Shown: one piece after another, positions 1 through 7,011 of the stretch
Numbering within the stretch: the stretch's first letter is position 1
Layout of the letters: every line of letters starts with the position of its first letter
NCBI GenBank assembly: GCA_026419575.1
Contig: JANZZC010000153.1
Coordinates: 1 to 33,826, forward strand
Direction: 5' to 3'
DNA length: 33,826 bases
Origin: Thermomicrobium sp.
GTDB lineage: Bacteria; Chloroflexota; Chloroflexia; Thermomicrobiales; Thermomicrobiaceae
Program-made: the position numbers and the translations under genes
Notes under the pieces: generated by a model
Told to the model about the DNA's origin: nothing
The model's database searches: none
Seen by the model: the letters and a program-made list of their open reading frames with translations, nothing else

Positions 1-2
1 AC

Positions 3-596
3 GTGCGGGGCGAACGAGCTGTCGCGGTCGCGGTGCTGCTGGAGATCGTCGAGGAGCCGGCCGACGAGCAGGATATCCGGCCGCTGAGCGCTCGCCTGAT
101 CGAGCGGACGGAAGTACGTACGACGGTGGAATTCCCGTACATACCCGGATTCCTCAGTTTCCGCGAAGCACCGGCGATCATCGCTGCGGTCGGGGCACTC
201 GAGCGGCGACCCGATCTCCTCCTGATCGACGGGCAAGGCCGCGCTCACCCGCGGGGATGCGGCCTGGCGAGCCATGTCGGCGTGCTCCTGGACCTGCCGA
301 CGATCGGAGCAGCCAAGTCACGGCTCTACGGTCGCTACCGCGAGCCCCCCGACCAGCGAGGAGCTTGGACGCCGGTGTCGGCCGACGGCGCGGTCATCGG
401 CGCGGCGGTGCGGACGCGACCGAAGGCGAAGCTGTTGATCGTCTCGGTCGGGCATCGGATCACGCTGCCGGAGGCGATTCTCTGGACGTTACGACTGAGT
501 CGCTATCGTATCCCCGAACCGATCCGATGGGCGCACCGCTTCGCGCGGGAAGCCGCGCGTACCCTCGGAGCCGAGTCGGCCGACTCGACGTCCTAG
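3..596 (+). CDS. nfi: Endonuclease V, 5' end cut by the window
   Basis: Endonuclease V is a DNA repair nuclease that cuts the strand next to deaminated bases, chiefly inosine. The visible part matches the family from the central strand onward: [14 protein letters not shown] (substrate wedge and catalytic Glu), [13 protein letters not shown] (catalytic Asp), [32 protein letters not shown] (conserved His) and [10 protein letters not shown] near the C-terminus. Family members have about 45 more N-terminal residues, including the first catalytic Asp in a GVDxSF-type motif. These lie left of base 1, so the GTG at position 3 is an internal codon, not the start. The frame is intact to the TAG. The next gene on this strand is about 770 bases away, so no operon partner is visible downstream. 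Identification is secure; completeness cannot be judged. Confidence 0.9.
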   Translation: MRGERAVAVAVLLEIVEEPADEQDIRPLSARLIERTEVRTTVEFPYIPGFLSFREAPAIIAAVGALERRPDLLLIDGQGRAHPRGCGLASHVGVLLDLPTIGAAKSRLYGRYREPPDQRGAWTPVSADGAVIGAAVRTRPKAKLLIVSVGHRITLPEAILWTLRLSRYRIPEPIRWAHRFAREAARTLGAESADSTS

Positions 597-994
597 ACCG
601 GACGAGGCGCCAGTCGGGCGGCTCGGCGCTGCTGGCATCGCTCGGCGGAACGTCGCCATTCCCGCGTGACGGCTGTCGACGGAATCGCAGTACGACAGTC
701 GGATCGCCGCGGCGGTGTGCGCGCGTCGGCGCTGACGCCGAGCGGCTGGGCGCCGGCCGGCGTGCTGTGCCGGAACATCGTTCCACGACAAGCCGTGCGA
801 CCATGCACTGCGAGCATCGCGTTCGCGCCTGCGCTGACCGAACCGGCCCGCGCGGATGTGCGGCGCAGGCCGTCGCGGAAGCCGGATGGGGCCCGGCGAC
901 GCGCCGCCGGTCACGAGCCGTGCCCCGGTCGTGAGCACTCGAGCGGTACTCGCAGCGGCCGCAGCCAGGCGACGCGCGTCGCCCCGACTAAATA

Positions 995-1019
995 CGCATA
1001 AGAGTTCTTATGCGCATAA
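995..1019. repeat. AT-rich nested inverted repeat, possible operator
   Basis: CGCATAAGA (995-1003) and TCTTATGCG (1006-1014) form a perfect 9-base inverted repeat with a 2-base spacer. The right arm overlaps a second perfect palindrome, TTATGCGCATAA (1008-1019). The element therefore holds three copies of the half-site GCATAA: 996-1001, reversed at 1008-1013, and 1014-1019. It is an AT-rich island in very GC-rich surroundings. There is no following U-run, so a terminator is unlikely. A dimeric regulator site is the simplest reading, but no regulator gene is adjacent. Confidence 0.5.
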
Positions 1020-1037
1020 ACTGCGAGGGTGCGCGGC

Positions 1038-1051
1038 CGAGGCTAGCCTCG
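1038..1051. repeat. 14-base perfect palindrome
   Basis: CGAGGCTAGCCTCG reads the same on both strands. It lies 18 bases right of the AT-rich repeat cluster at 995-1019 in the same gene-free stretch. Function unknown; short GC-rich palindromes arise by chance in such DNA. Confidence 0.35.
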
Positions 1052-1261
1052 CGGGCGAGGTTCGACCTGACGAGTCCCGTGTCGGCGGTCGCTCCCGGAA
1101 CCGGTAGCGGCACCGGACCACTGGCGGTCGCTAGCGCCCCAACGGACCGCCCTCGCTGGTCGCGCGCCGCCGTGGGCCGGTTCCCAGGACGACGTCACCG
1201 CGACCATGGATGCCGATGGCCCGACCCGACCGCGCAGGGTTCGCTTGATGCCAGCACCCCG

Positions 1262-1291
1262 TTGCCGAGGGCCGCGATCGTGCGCTACGCT
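1262..1291 (+). promoter_or_regulatory. Possible sigma-A promoter for the YfiH-family gene
   Basis: TTGCCG (1262-1267) and TACGCT (1286-1291) are 18 bases apart and end about 77 bases before the start at 1369. Both boxes are weak matches, so this is only a candidate. Confidence 0.3.
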
Positions 1292-1368
1292 CCAGCCCGG
1301 TTCGGGAACACGGGGCGGCCGGGATCGCGTCGCCTCGATCGTGTCGCCACGAAAGGATGTCCACACCG

Positions 1369-2142
1369 GTGCAGCCGTACCAGAGCCGCACGCTCGCTGC
1401 TCTCCGCATTCCGCACGGCTTCACGCGCCGGGATCCTTCGTTGCCGGCCGATGGGGCGATCAGCTGGAACGTCGGGCGTGAGACGGCGCTCGCCAACCGG
1501 CGCGTTTGGTGGCGTCGCCTGGGGGTGCCGCTCGACTCGACGGTGTTTCCCCACCAAGTGCACGCCGATCGAGTCGCCAAGGTGACGCGGGCCGAACGGG
1601 GATGCGGAGCGGAACGACCGGAAAGCGCGATCCGCGAGACGGATGCGCTCGTCACCGCCGAATCCGGCCTCGCGCTCGCGGTCCAGTGCGCCGACTGCGT
1701 CCCGATCCTCATCTATGCCCCCGATATCCCGGCGGTAGCCGCCATTCACGCCGGTTGGCGGGGCACCGTGCAGCGGATCCTCGATCGGGTTCTCGACCTC
1801 CTGCTGGACGAGGGTCAGCGACCCGAAGCGCTCTGGGTGGTCTTCGGTCCGTCGATCGGGCCCTGCTGCTACGAGGTCGGCGAGGATGTGGCCGCTGCCT
1901 GGTTGGCAGCGACGTGCGGCACCGGAGCACCGGCGCTCAGCCGGCGATCCGGGCGATTGACCTTCGATCTCTGGCGAGCCAATCGTCTCCTTCTCGAACA
2001 GCGGGGAGTCCCGGCCGATCGCATTGAAGTCTCCGGCATCTGTACGCGCTGCCGTCCCGACGAGTGGTTCTCGTATCGTGCCTGTGGGCCGCGCGCCGGT
2101 GCGCAGGCCGCCGTGATCGCGCTACCGTGCGACACCGAATGA
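1369..2142 (+). CDS. pgeF: YfiH/PgeF-family laccase-domain protein (purine nucleoside phosphorylase)
   Basis: Family of copper/zinc-binding single-domain proteins once called polyphenol oxidases. Characterised members act as purine nucleoside phosphorylases and deaminases or trim wrong residues from peptidoglycan precursors. The family metal-site motifs are all present: QVHADRV (His65), CADCVP (Cys110) and HAGWRG (His127), followed by GPSIGPCCYEVG. Length of about 257 residues is normal. I prefer the GTG at 1369 because GAAAGGA (1351-1357) is correctly spaced for it; the in-frame ATG at 1357 directly abuts that site. The stop at 2140-2142 precedes the YggS-type gene by 12 bases, and this yfiH-yggS order is common in bacteria, so the two are probably co-transcribed. 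The family call is secure, the exact substrate is not. Confidence 0.88.
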   Translation: MQPYQSRTLAALRIPHGFTRRDPSLPADGAISWNVGRETALANRRVWWRRLGVPLDSTVFPHQVHADRVAKVTRAERGCGAERPESAIRETDALVTAESGLALAVQCADCVPILIYAPDIPAVAAIHAGWRGTVQRILDRVLDLLLDEGQRPEALWVVFGPSIGPCCYEVGEDVAAAWLAATCGTGAPALSRRSGRLTFDLWRANRLLLEQRGVPADRIEVSGICTRCRPDEWFSYRACGPRAGAQAAVIALPCDTE

Positions 2143-2154
2143 AAGGTGCGCCCG

Positions 2155-2853
2155 ATGCGGACGCTCACGGTCGAGGAACTCGCCCTCCGTATCGAACGAA
2201 TCGAACGCGCGATCGCTGCCGCAGCGGACCGGGCTGGACGAGACCCTGGAGAGGTCCGTCTCGTAGCCGTCACCAAGGGCGTCGATCGGAGGACGATCGA
2301 TCTCGCCTATCGACTGGGACTGCGCATCTTCGGCGAGAATCGAGTGCAGGAGGCAATGCAGAAGTTCGCGAGCGAGCCGTTGCCGCCTGACGCCTCCCTC
2401 CACCTGATCGGTCACCTGCAGAGCAACAAGGTTCGCACCGCTGTCCGCCTCTTCACGATGATCCACTCGGTCGATCGTTCGGCGCTCGTCACGGAACTGG
2501 AGCGTCGTGCTGCGCAACTGGGTCGCCGCGTCCCTATCCTCGTCCAGGTCAACGTCTCCCGCGAGCCGCAGAAGCACGGGTGCGCGCCCGAAGAGGCCGC
2601 CGAACTGGTGCAGCACGCGCTTGCTTCGTCCCACCTGGAGCTCCGCGGATTGATGACGATCGCTCCCTTGACGACGGACGAGGAGGAGCTCCGCGCGACC
2701 TTCCGTGGATTGCGGCGCTTGCGCGACGAACTGCGCGACCGGTTCGGCATCGCGCTCCCCGAACTCTCGATGGGGATGACGAACGATTTCGAGATCGCGA
2801 TCGAAGAGGGAGCCACGCTCGTCCGGATCGGCCGAGCGCTGTTCGGGGATTGA
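2155..2853 (+). CDS. YggS/PLPBP-family pyridoxal phosphate homeostasis protein
   Basis: Small PLP-binding barrel protein related to the N-terminal domain of alanine racemase. The family has no known catalytic activity and keeps free pyridoxal phosphate and amino/keto-acid pools balanced. PLP-lysine motif VAVTKG places the Schiff-base Lys at residue 41; [41 protein letters not shown] and [10 protein letters not shown] follow in the family order. The length, 232 residues, is typical. The ATG at 2155 is chosen because GAAAGG at 2141-2146 lies 8 bases upstream; the GTG at 2146 overlaps that site. It follows the YfiH-family gene by 12 bases and precedes the metallo-hydrolase by 6, so all three are likely one operon. 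Confidence 0.9.
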   Translation: MRTLTVEELALRIERIERAIAAAADRAGRDPGEVRLVAVTKGVDRRTIDLAYRLGLRIFGENRVQEAMQKFASEPLPPDASLHLIGHLQSNKVRTAVRLFTMIHSVDRSALVTELERRAAQLGRRVPILVQVNVSREPQKHGCAPEEAAELVQHALASSHLELRGLMTIAPLTTDEEELRATFRGLRRLRDELRDRFGIALPELSMGMTNDFEIAIEEGATLVRIGRALFGD

Positions 2854-2859
2854 GCGTCC

Positions 2860-3636
2860 ATGGAAGTCGTGTGCTTCGGCAGCGGCAGCAAGGGAAACGC
2901 CTTCCTCGTCCGATCCCGGCGCGCTGCCGTTCTCGTCGATGCTGGATTCGGTCCGCGCGCGCTGCGCGACTCGCTGTTGCGCTGCGGGATCGGCGACCAT
3001 GAACTCGCCGCGATCCTGGTGACTCACGAGCACAGCGATCACGTCCGTGGACTGGTCGGCTTCCTGCGTCGGCAATCCTGCCCCGTACTCGCGACGAGCG
3101 GGACGCTGCAGGCGCTTCGCCTCGAGGGAGTGCGCCAGCTGCCGCTTCACCCCGGACGATGGGTCGAGATCGGCGACCTCGCGTTCCAGCCGGTTCCGGT
3201 GGCGCACGACGCGGCCGAGCCGATCGGCCTGACGATCGCTTCGGCGAGCGCCCGCGCCGCGTTGTTCACCGACCTCGGGTCGGTCAGCGACGCCGTGCGC
3301 GCGGAGCTTCGCGAGGCCCACCTGGTCATTCTGGAAGCGAACCACGACCGTGACCTGCTCGAGAACGGCCCCTACCCCAGCTGGCTCAAGCGGCGGATCG
3401 CTTCCCCGTACGGACATCTGAGCAACGACGACGCGGCCGAGGCGGCTCGATCGTGCGGCCCGCAGCTGCGGGCGCTGTGGCTCGCCCACCTGTCCGAGGA
3501 GAACAACCGGCCGCAGCTGGCGCGCAGCTGCGTGGCGCGGGAGCTCGGTCTGCATCGCGACGTCCGGCTGCTCACGTTGCCGCAGCGCGGCTTCTGCTCA
3601 TGGCCAGCGGATGAGCCGCGCTCTCCCCAAGGGTGA
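2860..3636 (+). CDS. MBL-fold metallo-hydrolase, WalJ/YycJ type
   Basis: Metallo-beta-lactamase-fold hydrolase of the YycJ/WalJ group, probable nuclease-like or phosphodiesterase-like enzymes, some linked to cell-wall and DNA-repair control. The zinc motif THEHSDH lies at residues 55-61, preceded by the family N-terminus with [12 protein letters not shown] and DAGFG. The second metal region includes [10 protein letters not shown], the DLG and EANHD motifs, and [19 protein letters not shown] toward the end. At 258 residues it has normal length. It starts 6 bases after the YggS-type gene. In Firmicutes this family sits beside walKR; no two-component genes are here, so that role cannot be transferred. 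The physiological substrate is unknown. Confidence 0.85.
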   Translation: MEVVCFGSGSKGNAFLVRSRRAAVLVDAGFGPRALRDSLLRCGIGDHELAAILVTHEHSDHVRGLVGFLRRQSCPVLATSGTLQALRLEGVRQLPLHPGRWVEIGDLAFQPVPVAHDAAEPIGLTIASASARAALFTDLGSVSDAVRAELREAHLVILEANHDRDLLENGPYPSWLKRRIASPYGHLSNDDAAEAARSCGPQLRALWLAHLSEENNRPQLARSCVARELGLHRDVRLLTLPQRGFCSWPADEPRSPQG

Positions 3637-3741
3637 GAAACACTTGCGCATCCGTTGGACACTGGCGATCCCATTGTGCCCAGTAGGCACACCCCACAGA
3701 GTCGGAGAGTCCGCGAGAATACTCTCGGTTCGCAGTGTCAG
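3637..3741. other. Intergenic leader with small inverted repeats
   Basis: No gene. It contains GTGCC (3676-3680) facing GGCAC (3686-3690) and GAGAGT (3705-3710) facing ACTCTC (3721-3726). The second pair lies 15 bases upstream of the -35 box at 3742 and could be an operator or a weak terminator for the upstream operon. Neither is strong. Confidence 0.3.
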
Positions 3742-3770
3742 TTGACGCGCTCCGCCGGTCCTCGTACAAT
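3742..3770 (+). promoter_or_regulatory. Strong sigma-A promoter of the helix-turn-helix gene
   Basis: TTGACG (3742-3747) and TACAAT (3765-3770) are separated by exactly 17 bases, each one mismatch from consensus. Expected transcription start is near 3777, giving a leader of about 39 bases before the GTG at 3816, which has a good GAGAGGAGG ribosome site. Confidence 0.65.
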
Positions 3771-3815
3771 GGGTACGTACACCGGTAGTCCGTTCGCAGG
3801 GCGAGAGGAGGGCCC

Positions 3816-4355
3816 GTGGACTCCCAGACACTGGATTACCGACGGGTGATCGACGAGGCGCTCCGCCTTCTCTACACCCACCACTATCGCCTGATGTCGC
3901 GGCTGCTTCCCCGTCTGGTCGAACAGCTGCAGTTGAGCGACGAGGAACTCCTCGCCCAATTGCGGGCGAGCCCGTTGGGGCAGGTGCTCGAGCGCTTGGC
4001 CGCGGTCGCCCAAGGACGGCTCACCGAGCAACGCGAGCGGATCCTCGAGAACATCGAACTCGTGCTCCAGCTTCTCTTCTGGGCACCGGGCGCTGAGGAC
4101 TACACGGTTCCCCGGAGCTTCTGGGAGAGCGAACTCGGGCGGCTGCTCTCGCAGGCCAAGTACCGAGCCTACGAGCCGAGCGAACTGGTGAGCATCGGCA
4201 AGGCAGCGCAGGATCTGGGCGTCACCAGACCGACGATTTATCGCTGGATGGACGAGCGGAAGCTCGAGTACGTGCGCGACGAGCAGTCGGGCCGTACCTT
4301 CATCATCCGGCGGGACGTCGAGGCCCTGCGGCAGCAGCTGCGAACACCGGCGTGA
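3816..4355 (+). CDS. Helix-turn-helix (excisionase/MerR-like) DNA-binding protein
   Basis: 179-residue protein with two parts. Residues 1-125 are mostly helical and charged, with no family I recognise. Residues 130-179 form an excisionase/MerR-type winged helix-turn-helix: SIGKAAQDLGVTRPTIYRWMDER, then a wing with GRTFIIRRDVEALRQQL. Such domains bind DNA as regulators or architectural factors. The GTG start at 3816 follows GAGAGGAGG by 4 bases. It has its own near-consensus promoter and converges on the CBS-domain gene 7 bases downstream, so it is a single-gene transcript. There is no integrase or other phage gene nearby, so a phage excisionase is unlikely. DNA binding is well supported; the target is unknown. 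Confidence 0.75.
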   Translation: MDSQTLDYRRVIDEALRLLYTHHYRLMSRLLPRLVEQLQLSDEELLAQLRASPLGQVLERLAAVAQGRLTEQRERILENIELVLQLLFWAPGAEDYTVPRSFWESELGRLLSQAKYRAYEPSELVSIGKAAQDLGVTRPTIYRWMDERKLEYVRDEQSGRTFIIRRDVEALRQQLRTPA

Positions 4356-4362
4356 GATCCGC

Positions 4363-4869
4363 TCAGTCCTCGGATCGGCTCGCGAGGAGCTTGCCGAGTT
4401 CGCCGCGCTCTTCGAGCGTCATCAACCAGATCAGATCGGAGCGGGAGACGATCCCGAGGAGCTTTCCCTCTTCGTCGACGACCGGCACCGGGTTGACCCG
4501 ACGGCGGTACATCAACGTGGCGAGCGCTTCGATCGTCTCGTCCGGACCGATCGTGATGGCCGGAGACGACATGATCTCGGCTGCCGTCGTCGCCAGGATC
4601 TTGCGCAGCTGCGTTTCGTCCCCGGTACCCGGCAGCTTAAAGAACGCATCGAGGAAGGGCACGTAGAGCGGCGCGTTGAAACTCGCCTCGCGTGCGATGA
4701 GGTCGAACTCGGTCACGATGCCGATCACCCGCCGCTCCGCGTCGATCACCGGCATCCCCGAGATCGCGTGCTCCCAGAGCAGACGAGCGATCTCGCCGAC
4801 CGACGTCGTCGGCCCGATCGCGACGACGTCGCGCGTCATGAGAGCGCGTACCCGTAGCTCCTGCGCCAT
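4363..4869 (-). CDS. Tandem CBS-domain protein
   Basis: 168 residues made almost wholly of two CBS motifs. The first begins RVRALMTRDVVAIGP and continues through HAISGMPVIDAERRVIGIVTEFDLI; the second spans AAEIMSSPAITIGPDETIEALATLMYRRRVNPVPVVDEEGKLLGIVSRSDLI. About 35 residues separate them. CBS pairs bind adenine nucleotides (AMP, ATP, SAM or NAD) and usually act as sensors; no catalytic domain is attached. It is the last gene of the minus-strand operon that starts with tgt, 37 bases after the NAD(P)HX repair gene, with GGGAAGAG as ribosome site. A link to nucleotide status is plausible but unproven; the partner it regulates is not visible. Confidence 0.85.
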   Translation of the reverse strand: MAQELRVRALMTRDVVAIGPTTSVGEIARLLWEHAISGMPVIDAERRVIGIVTEFDLIAREASFNAPLYVPFLDAFFKLPGTGDETQLRKILATTAAEIMSSPAITIGPDETIEALATLMYRRRVNPVPVVDEEGKLLGIVSRSDLIWLMTLEERGELGKLLASRSED

Positions 4870-4906
4870 CCATCTCTTCCCTTCATGTCCGCATCGAGCA
4901 AACTCG

Positions 4907-6562
4907 TCACTCCCCGATCCCAGCGACGTGCGCAGCCACTACCCATCTCGGTTCGTAGCATGCACTGAGCACCGCCGGAACCTCTTCCACGATATCGGAC
5001 GCGAGCAGCGAGAGCGTCCCCTTGCGAGCGATCGCCCGTAGGGCTGCCCGATTGGCAACGTAGACACCGACGACGCTGGCCGGGAGCGGCTCCAGTCCCT
5101 GCGCAGCGAAACCAGCGATCAGGCCGGCGAGCACGTCACCGGTACCGGCCGTGGCCAGAGCGGGATGGACTTGCGGTGCCACGACAACCGTTCCATCGGG
5201 AGACGCGACAGCGGTATGCCCGACCTTGAGCACCACATGCTGACCGAACGTCCGGGCAGCGGTCGCCGCTGCCTGCCAAGGATCGCGCAGGATGTCACCG
5301 ATGTCGACGTCGAGGAGCCGTGCGAGCTCGCCAGGATGCGGCGTCAGAATCAACCGGGCCTCCCGGAGTTCCTCGTGCCAGGGGCCCAGCTTGGCCAGCC
5401 AATTGAGTCCGTCGGCATCGACGACCGCGTAGCCGGTGAAGCGCGCGAGCGCGTCGCTCGCCTCTCGCGTTTCGCTGATCGGCGCGAATCCGAGCGCAGC
5501 CCGACGCTGGGGCCCGAGGCCGAACAAGGTTCGCATCAGCTCTTCCGCCGGACGATCCTGGCCGAGTCCGGGTCCCACGAGCAGTGCCCGGTACCGCGGC
5601 AGCGCGTCGCGGACGAACTCGGCCCAACGCTGGCCCGCACCGACGTCGCCGTCCGGGGCAGGGACGTAGGTCACCTCCGGGAGTGCCGCTGCGATCGTCG
5701 GGACCAGAGATCGGGGGACAGCCAGCGTGACGAGCCCCGCACCGGCACGGAGGGCCGCCGCTGCAGCCAAGCGCGGTGCACCGTAGTAACCCGGCGCGCC
5801 GCCGACGATCAGGAGGGCACCGACCGCCCACTTGTGCGTGTCCGCGGTCCGCCGCGGTAACCAGCGACGGATCTCCACGTCGGTGGGGAGCACGATCGCT
5901 CCCGAGTCGACGGTCGGTGCCGGTAAGCCGATGTCGACCAGCTCGATGAGGCCGGTGTAGCGGAGGGCCGGTGACCGATACGCGCCGACCTTCGGGAGGC
6001 CGAGCATCACCGTCAGATCCGCACGGAACGCCCGTTCGTCCGCGGCTCCGGTATCGCTGTCGATCCCCGAAGGAACGTCCACAGCGACGAGCGTCGCCCC
6101 CCGCTCGACGCGCGCCCGATAGGCGGCGTCGAACGCCGCGGCCACGGCTTCCGGCAGGCTCGGCCGACTTCCGATGCCGAAGACCGCATCGACGATCACC
6201 TCGGCTTCCGCCAACGCGCTGTCCAGTTCAGCGGGAGAGAGCCATCGGCACCGCGCGAGATGCTCGCGTTCGGCCGGGATCTCTCCCGGTTCCGAGCGGT
6301 TCCATGCCCAGACGCGCACTTGCCAGCCCTGGGCCGCCAGAAGTCCTGCCGCGACGAGCCCGTCACCGCCGTTGTTGCCCGGGCCGACGAGGAAGAGCGC
6401 CCGACGCTCTGCCGAACTCCGGCTGGCCGACGGTACCGACCGCTCGATCGCAGTGGCGACAGCGCGGCCGGCACGCGCCATCAGCTCGGTCAGCGAGGTA
6501 CCGGCCGCGACGGCTGCCGCTTCGGCTCGTCGTACTTCGTCCACTGTGCACAGCTTGAGCAT
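4907..6562 (-). CDS. nnr: Bifunctional NAD(P)HX epimerase/dehydratase
   Basis: Repairs hydrated NADH and NADPH. The N-terminal YjeF_N domain (about residues 1-215) epimerises the R form; FLVGPGNNGGDGLVAAGLL and DAVFGIG are its motifs. The C-terminal ribokinase-like domain (about 225-551) is the ADP- or ATP-dependent dehydratase, with HKWAVGALLIVGGAPGYYGA, LTPHPGELARLL and TAGTGDVLAGLIAG. Length of 551 residues is typical of the fused enzyme. I choose the ATG at 6562 because GGAAGGA (complement of 6571-6578) is 8 bases upstream and the protein then begins MLKLCTVDEV like its relatives. An ATG at 6589 overlaps the acpS stop as ATGA but has no ribosome site. acpS just upstream with nnr is a common arrangement. 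Confidence 0.9.
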   Translation of the reverse strand: MLKLCTVDEVRRAEAAAVAAGTSLTELMARAGRAVATAIERSVPSASRSSAERRALFLVGPGNNGGDGLVAAGLLAAQGWQVRVWAWNRSEPGEIPAEREHLARCRWLSPAELDSALAEAEVIVDAVFGIGSRPSLPEAVAAAFDAAYRARVERGATLVAVDVPSGIDSDTGAADERAFRADLTVMLGLPKVGAYRSPALRYTGLIELVDIGLPAPTVDSGAIVLPTDVEIRRWLPRRTADTHKWAVGALLIVGGAPGYYGAPRLAAAAALRAGAGLVTLAVPRSLVPTIAAALPEVTYVPAPDGDVGAGQRWAEFVRDALPRYRALLVGPGLGQDRPAEELMRTLFGLGPQRRAALGFAPISETREASDALARFTGYAVVDADGLNWLAKLGPWHEELREARLILTPHPGELARLLDVDIGDILRDPWQAAATAARTFGQHVVLKVGHTAVASPDGTVVVAPQVHPALATAGTGDVLAGLIAGFAAQGLEPLPASVVGVYVANRAALRAIARKGTLSLLASDIVEEVPAVLSACYEPRWVVAAHVAGIGE

Positions 6563-6585
6563 CTCGGCGATTCCTTCCTGGTGCC

Positions 6586-7011
6586 TCATGGGCGGCCGGG
6601 CCCCGAGGCGTCGAAGGTGGCGACGACCACCGCGATCGCCAGTTCTCGCGCATGCGTCAACGAGACAGCGATGTGCCGCACGCCCAGGCGACGAGCCCGT
6701 TCGGCCGCCGTACCGTACAAGCGGATCAACGGTTTCCCGCGCGCGTTGGGTAGGACCTCGATGTCACGCCAGCGGATGCCGCGGATCCCGGTTCCCAGCG
6801 CTTTCATCACCGCCTCCTTCGCGGCGAACCTCGCTGCGAGTTCCGGGATGCGGCCGGCGTACCGGCTCCGCTCCGCTTCGGTGTAGATCCGCTCGAGGAA
6901 TCGCTGACCGAAGCGTTGGACGACGCGCTGGATGCGCTGGATCTCGATCGCGTCGACCCCGACTTCCACCGGACCGGCAGCGTCCGGGTCCCACAGCGGC
7001 TCAATGACCAC
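6586..7011 (-). CDS. acpS: Holo-[acyl-carrier-protein] synthase
   Basis: Transfers 4'-phosphopantetheine from CoA to the acyl carrier protein, needed for fatty acid synthesis. The core reads VEVGVDAIEIQRI (metal-binding Asp), FLERIYTEAERSRYAGR, LAARFAAKEAVMKALGTG (catalytic Glu and Lys), WRDIEVLPNARGKPLI and HIAVSLTHARELAIAVV. The GTG at 7011 overlaps the end of the UDP-glucose dehydrogenase gene and has a G-rich site upstream, giving 141 residues. A GTG at 6969 would give 127 residues beginning VEVGVDAIEI, closer to the usual family N-terminus. Either start is possible. It lies between ugd and nnr in the minus-strand operon. The acyl carrier protein gene is not in the window. Confidence 0.88.
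   Translation of the reverse strand: MVIEPLWDPDAAGPVEVGVDAIEIQRIQRVVQRFGQRFLERIYTEAERSRYAGRIPELAARFAAKEAVMKALGTGIRGIRWRDIEVLPNARGKPLIRLYGTAAERARRLGVRHIAVSLTHARELAIAVVVATFDASGPGRP

Larger units (their letters stand above)
597..1356. other. Long gene-free stretch
   Basis: About 760 bases without a convincing gene. Open frames exist on both strands (for example 666-1001 plus and 489-938 minus), but their translations are low-complexity Arg/Pro/Ser/Ala strings with no family motif and no good ribosome site. I found no tRNA, tmRNA, SRP RNA or RNase P core motifs by eye. The stretch holds an AT-rich nested inverted repeat at 995-1019, a 14-base palindrome at 1038-1051 and a possible promoter at 1262-1291 for the gene that follows. 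It is the longest intergenic stretch in the window. Confidence 0.6.

Noticed and set aside
666-1001. Possible small gene in the long gene-free stretch
   Set aside because: The 111-codon translation is low-complexity Arg/Pro/Ala sequence, has no ribosome site and resembles random GC-rich frames.
995-1014. Terminator after endonuclease V
   Set aside because: The stem is AT-rich, has a 2-base loop, no U-run, and lies about 400 bases after the stop codon.
1055-1070. T-arm-like GGTTCGACC hinting at a tRNA
   Set aside because: Flanking bases do not form a T stem and no acceptor, D or anticodon arm can be built around it.
2122-3555. 477-codon open frame on the minus strand
   Set aside because: Antisense to the YggS-type and metallo-hydrolase genes, both well supported by motifs.
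3816-4355. Phage excisionase
   Set aside because: The helix-turn-helix type is shared with excisionases, but there is no integrase, attachment site or other phage gene, and the protein is about twice the usual length.
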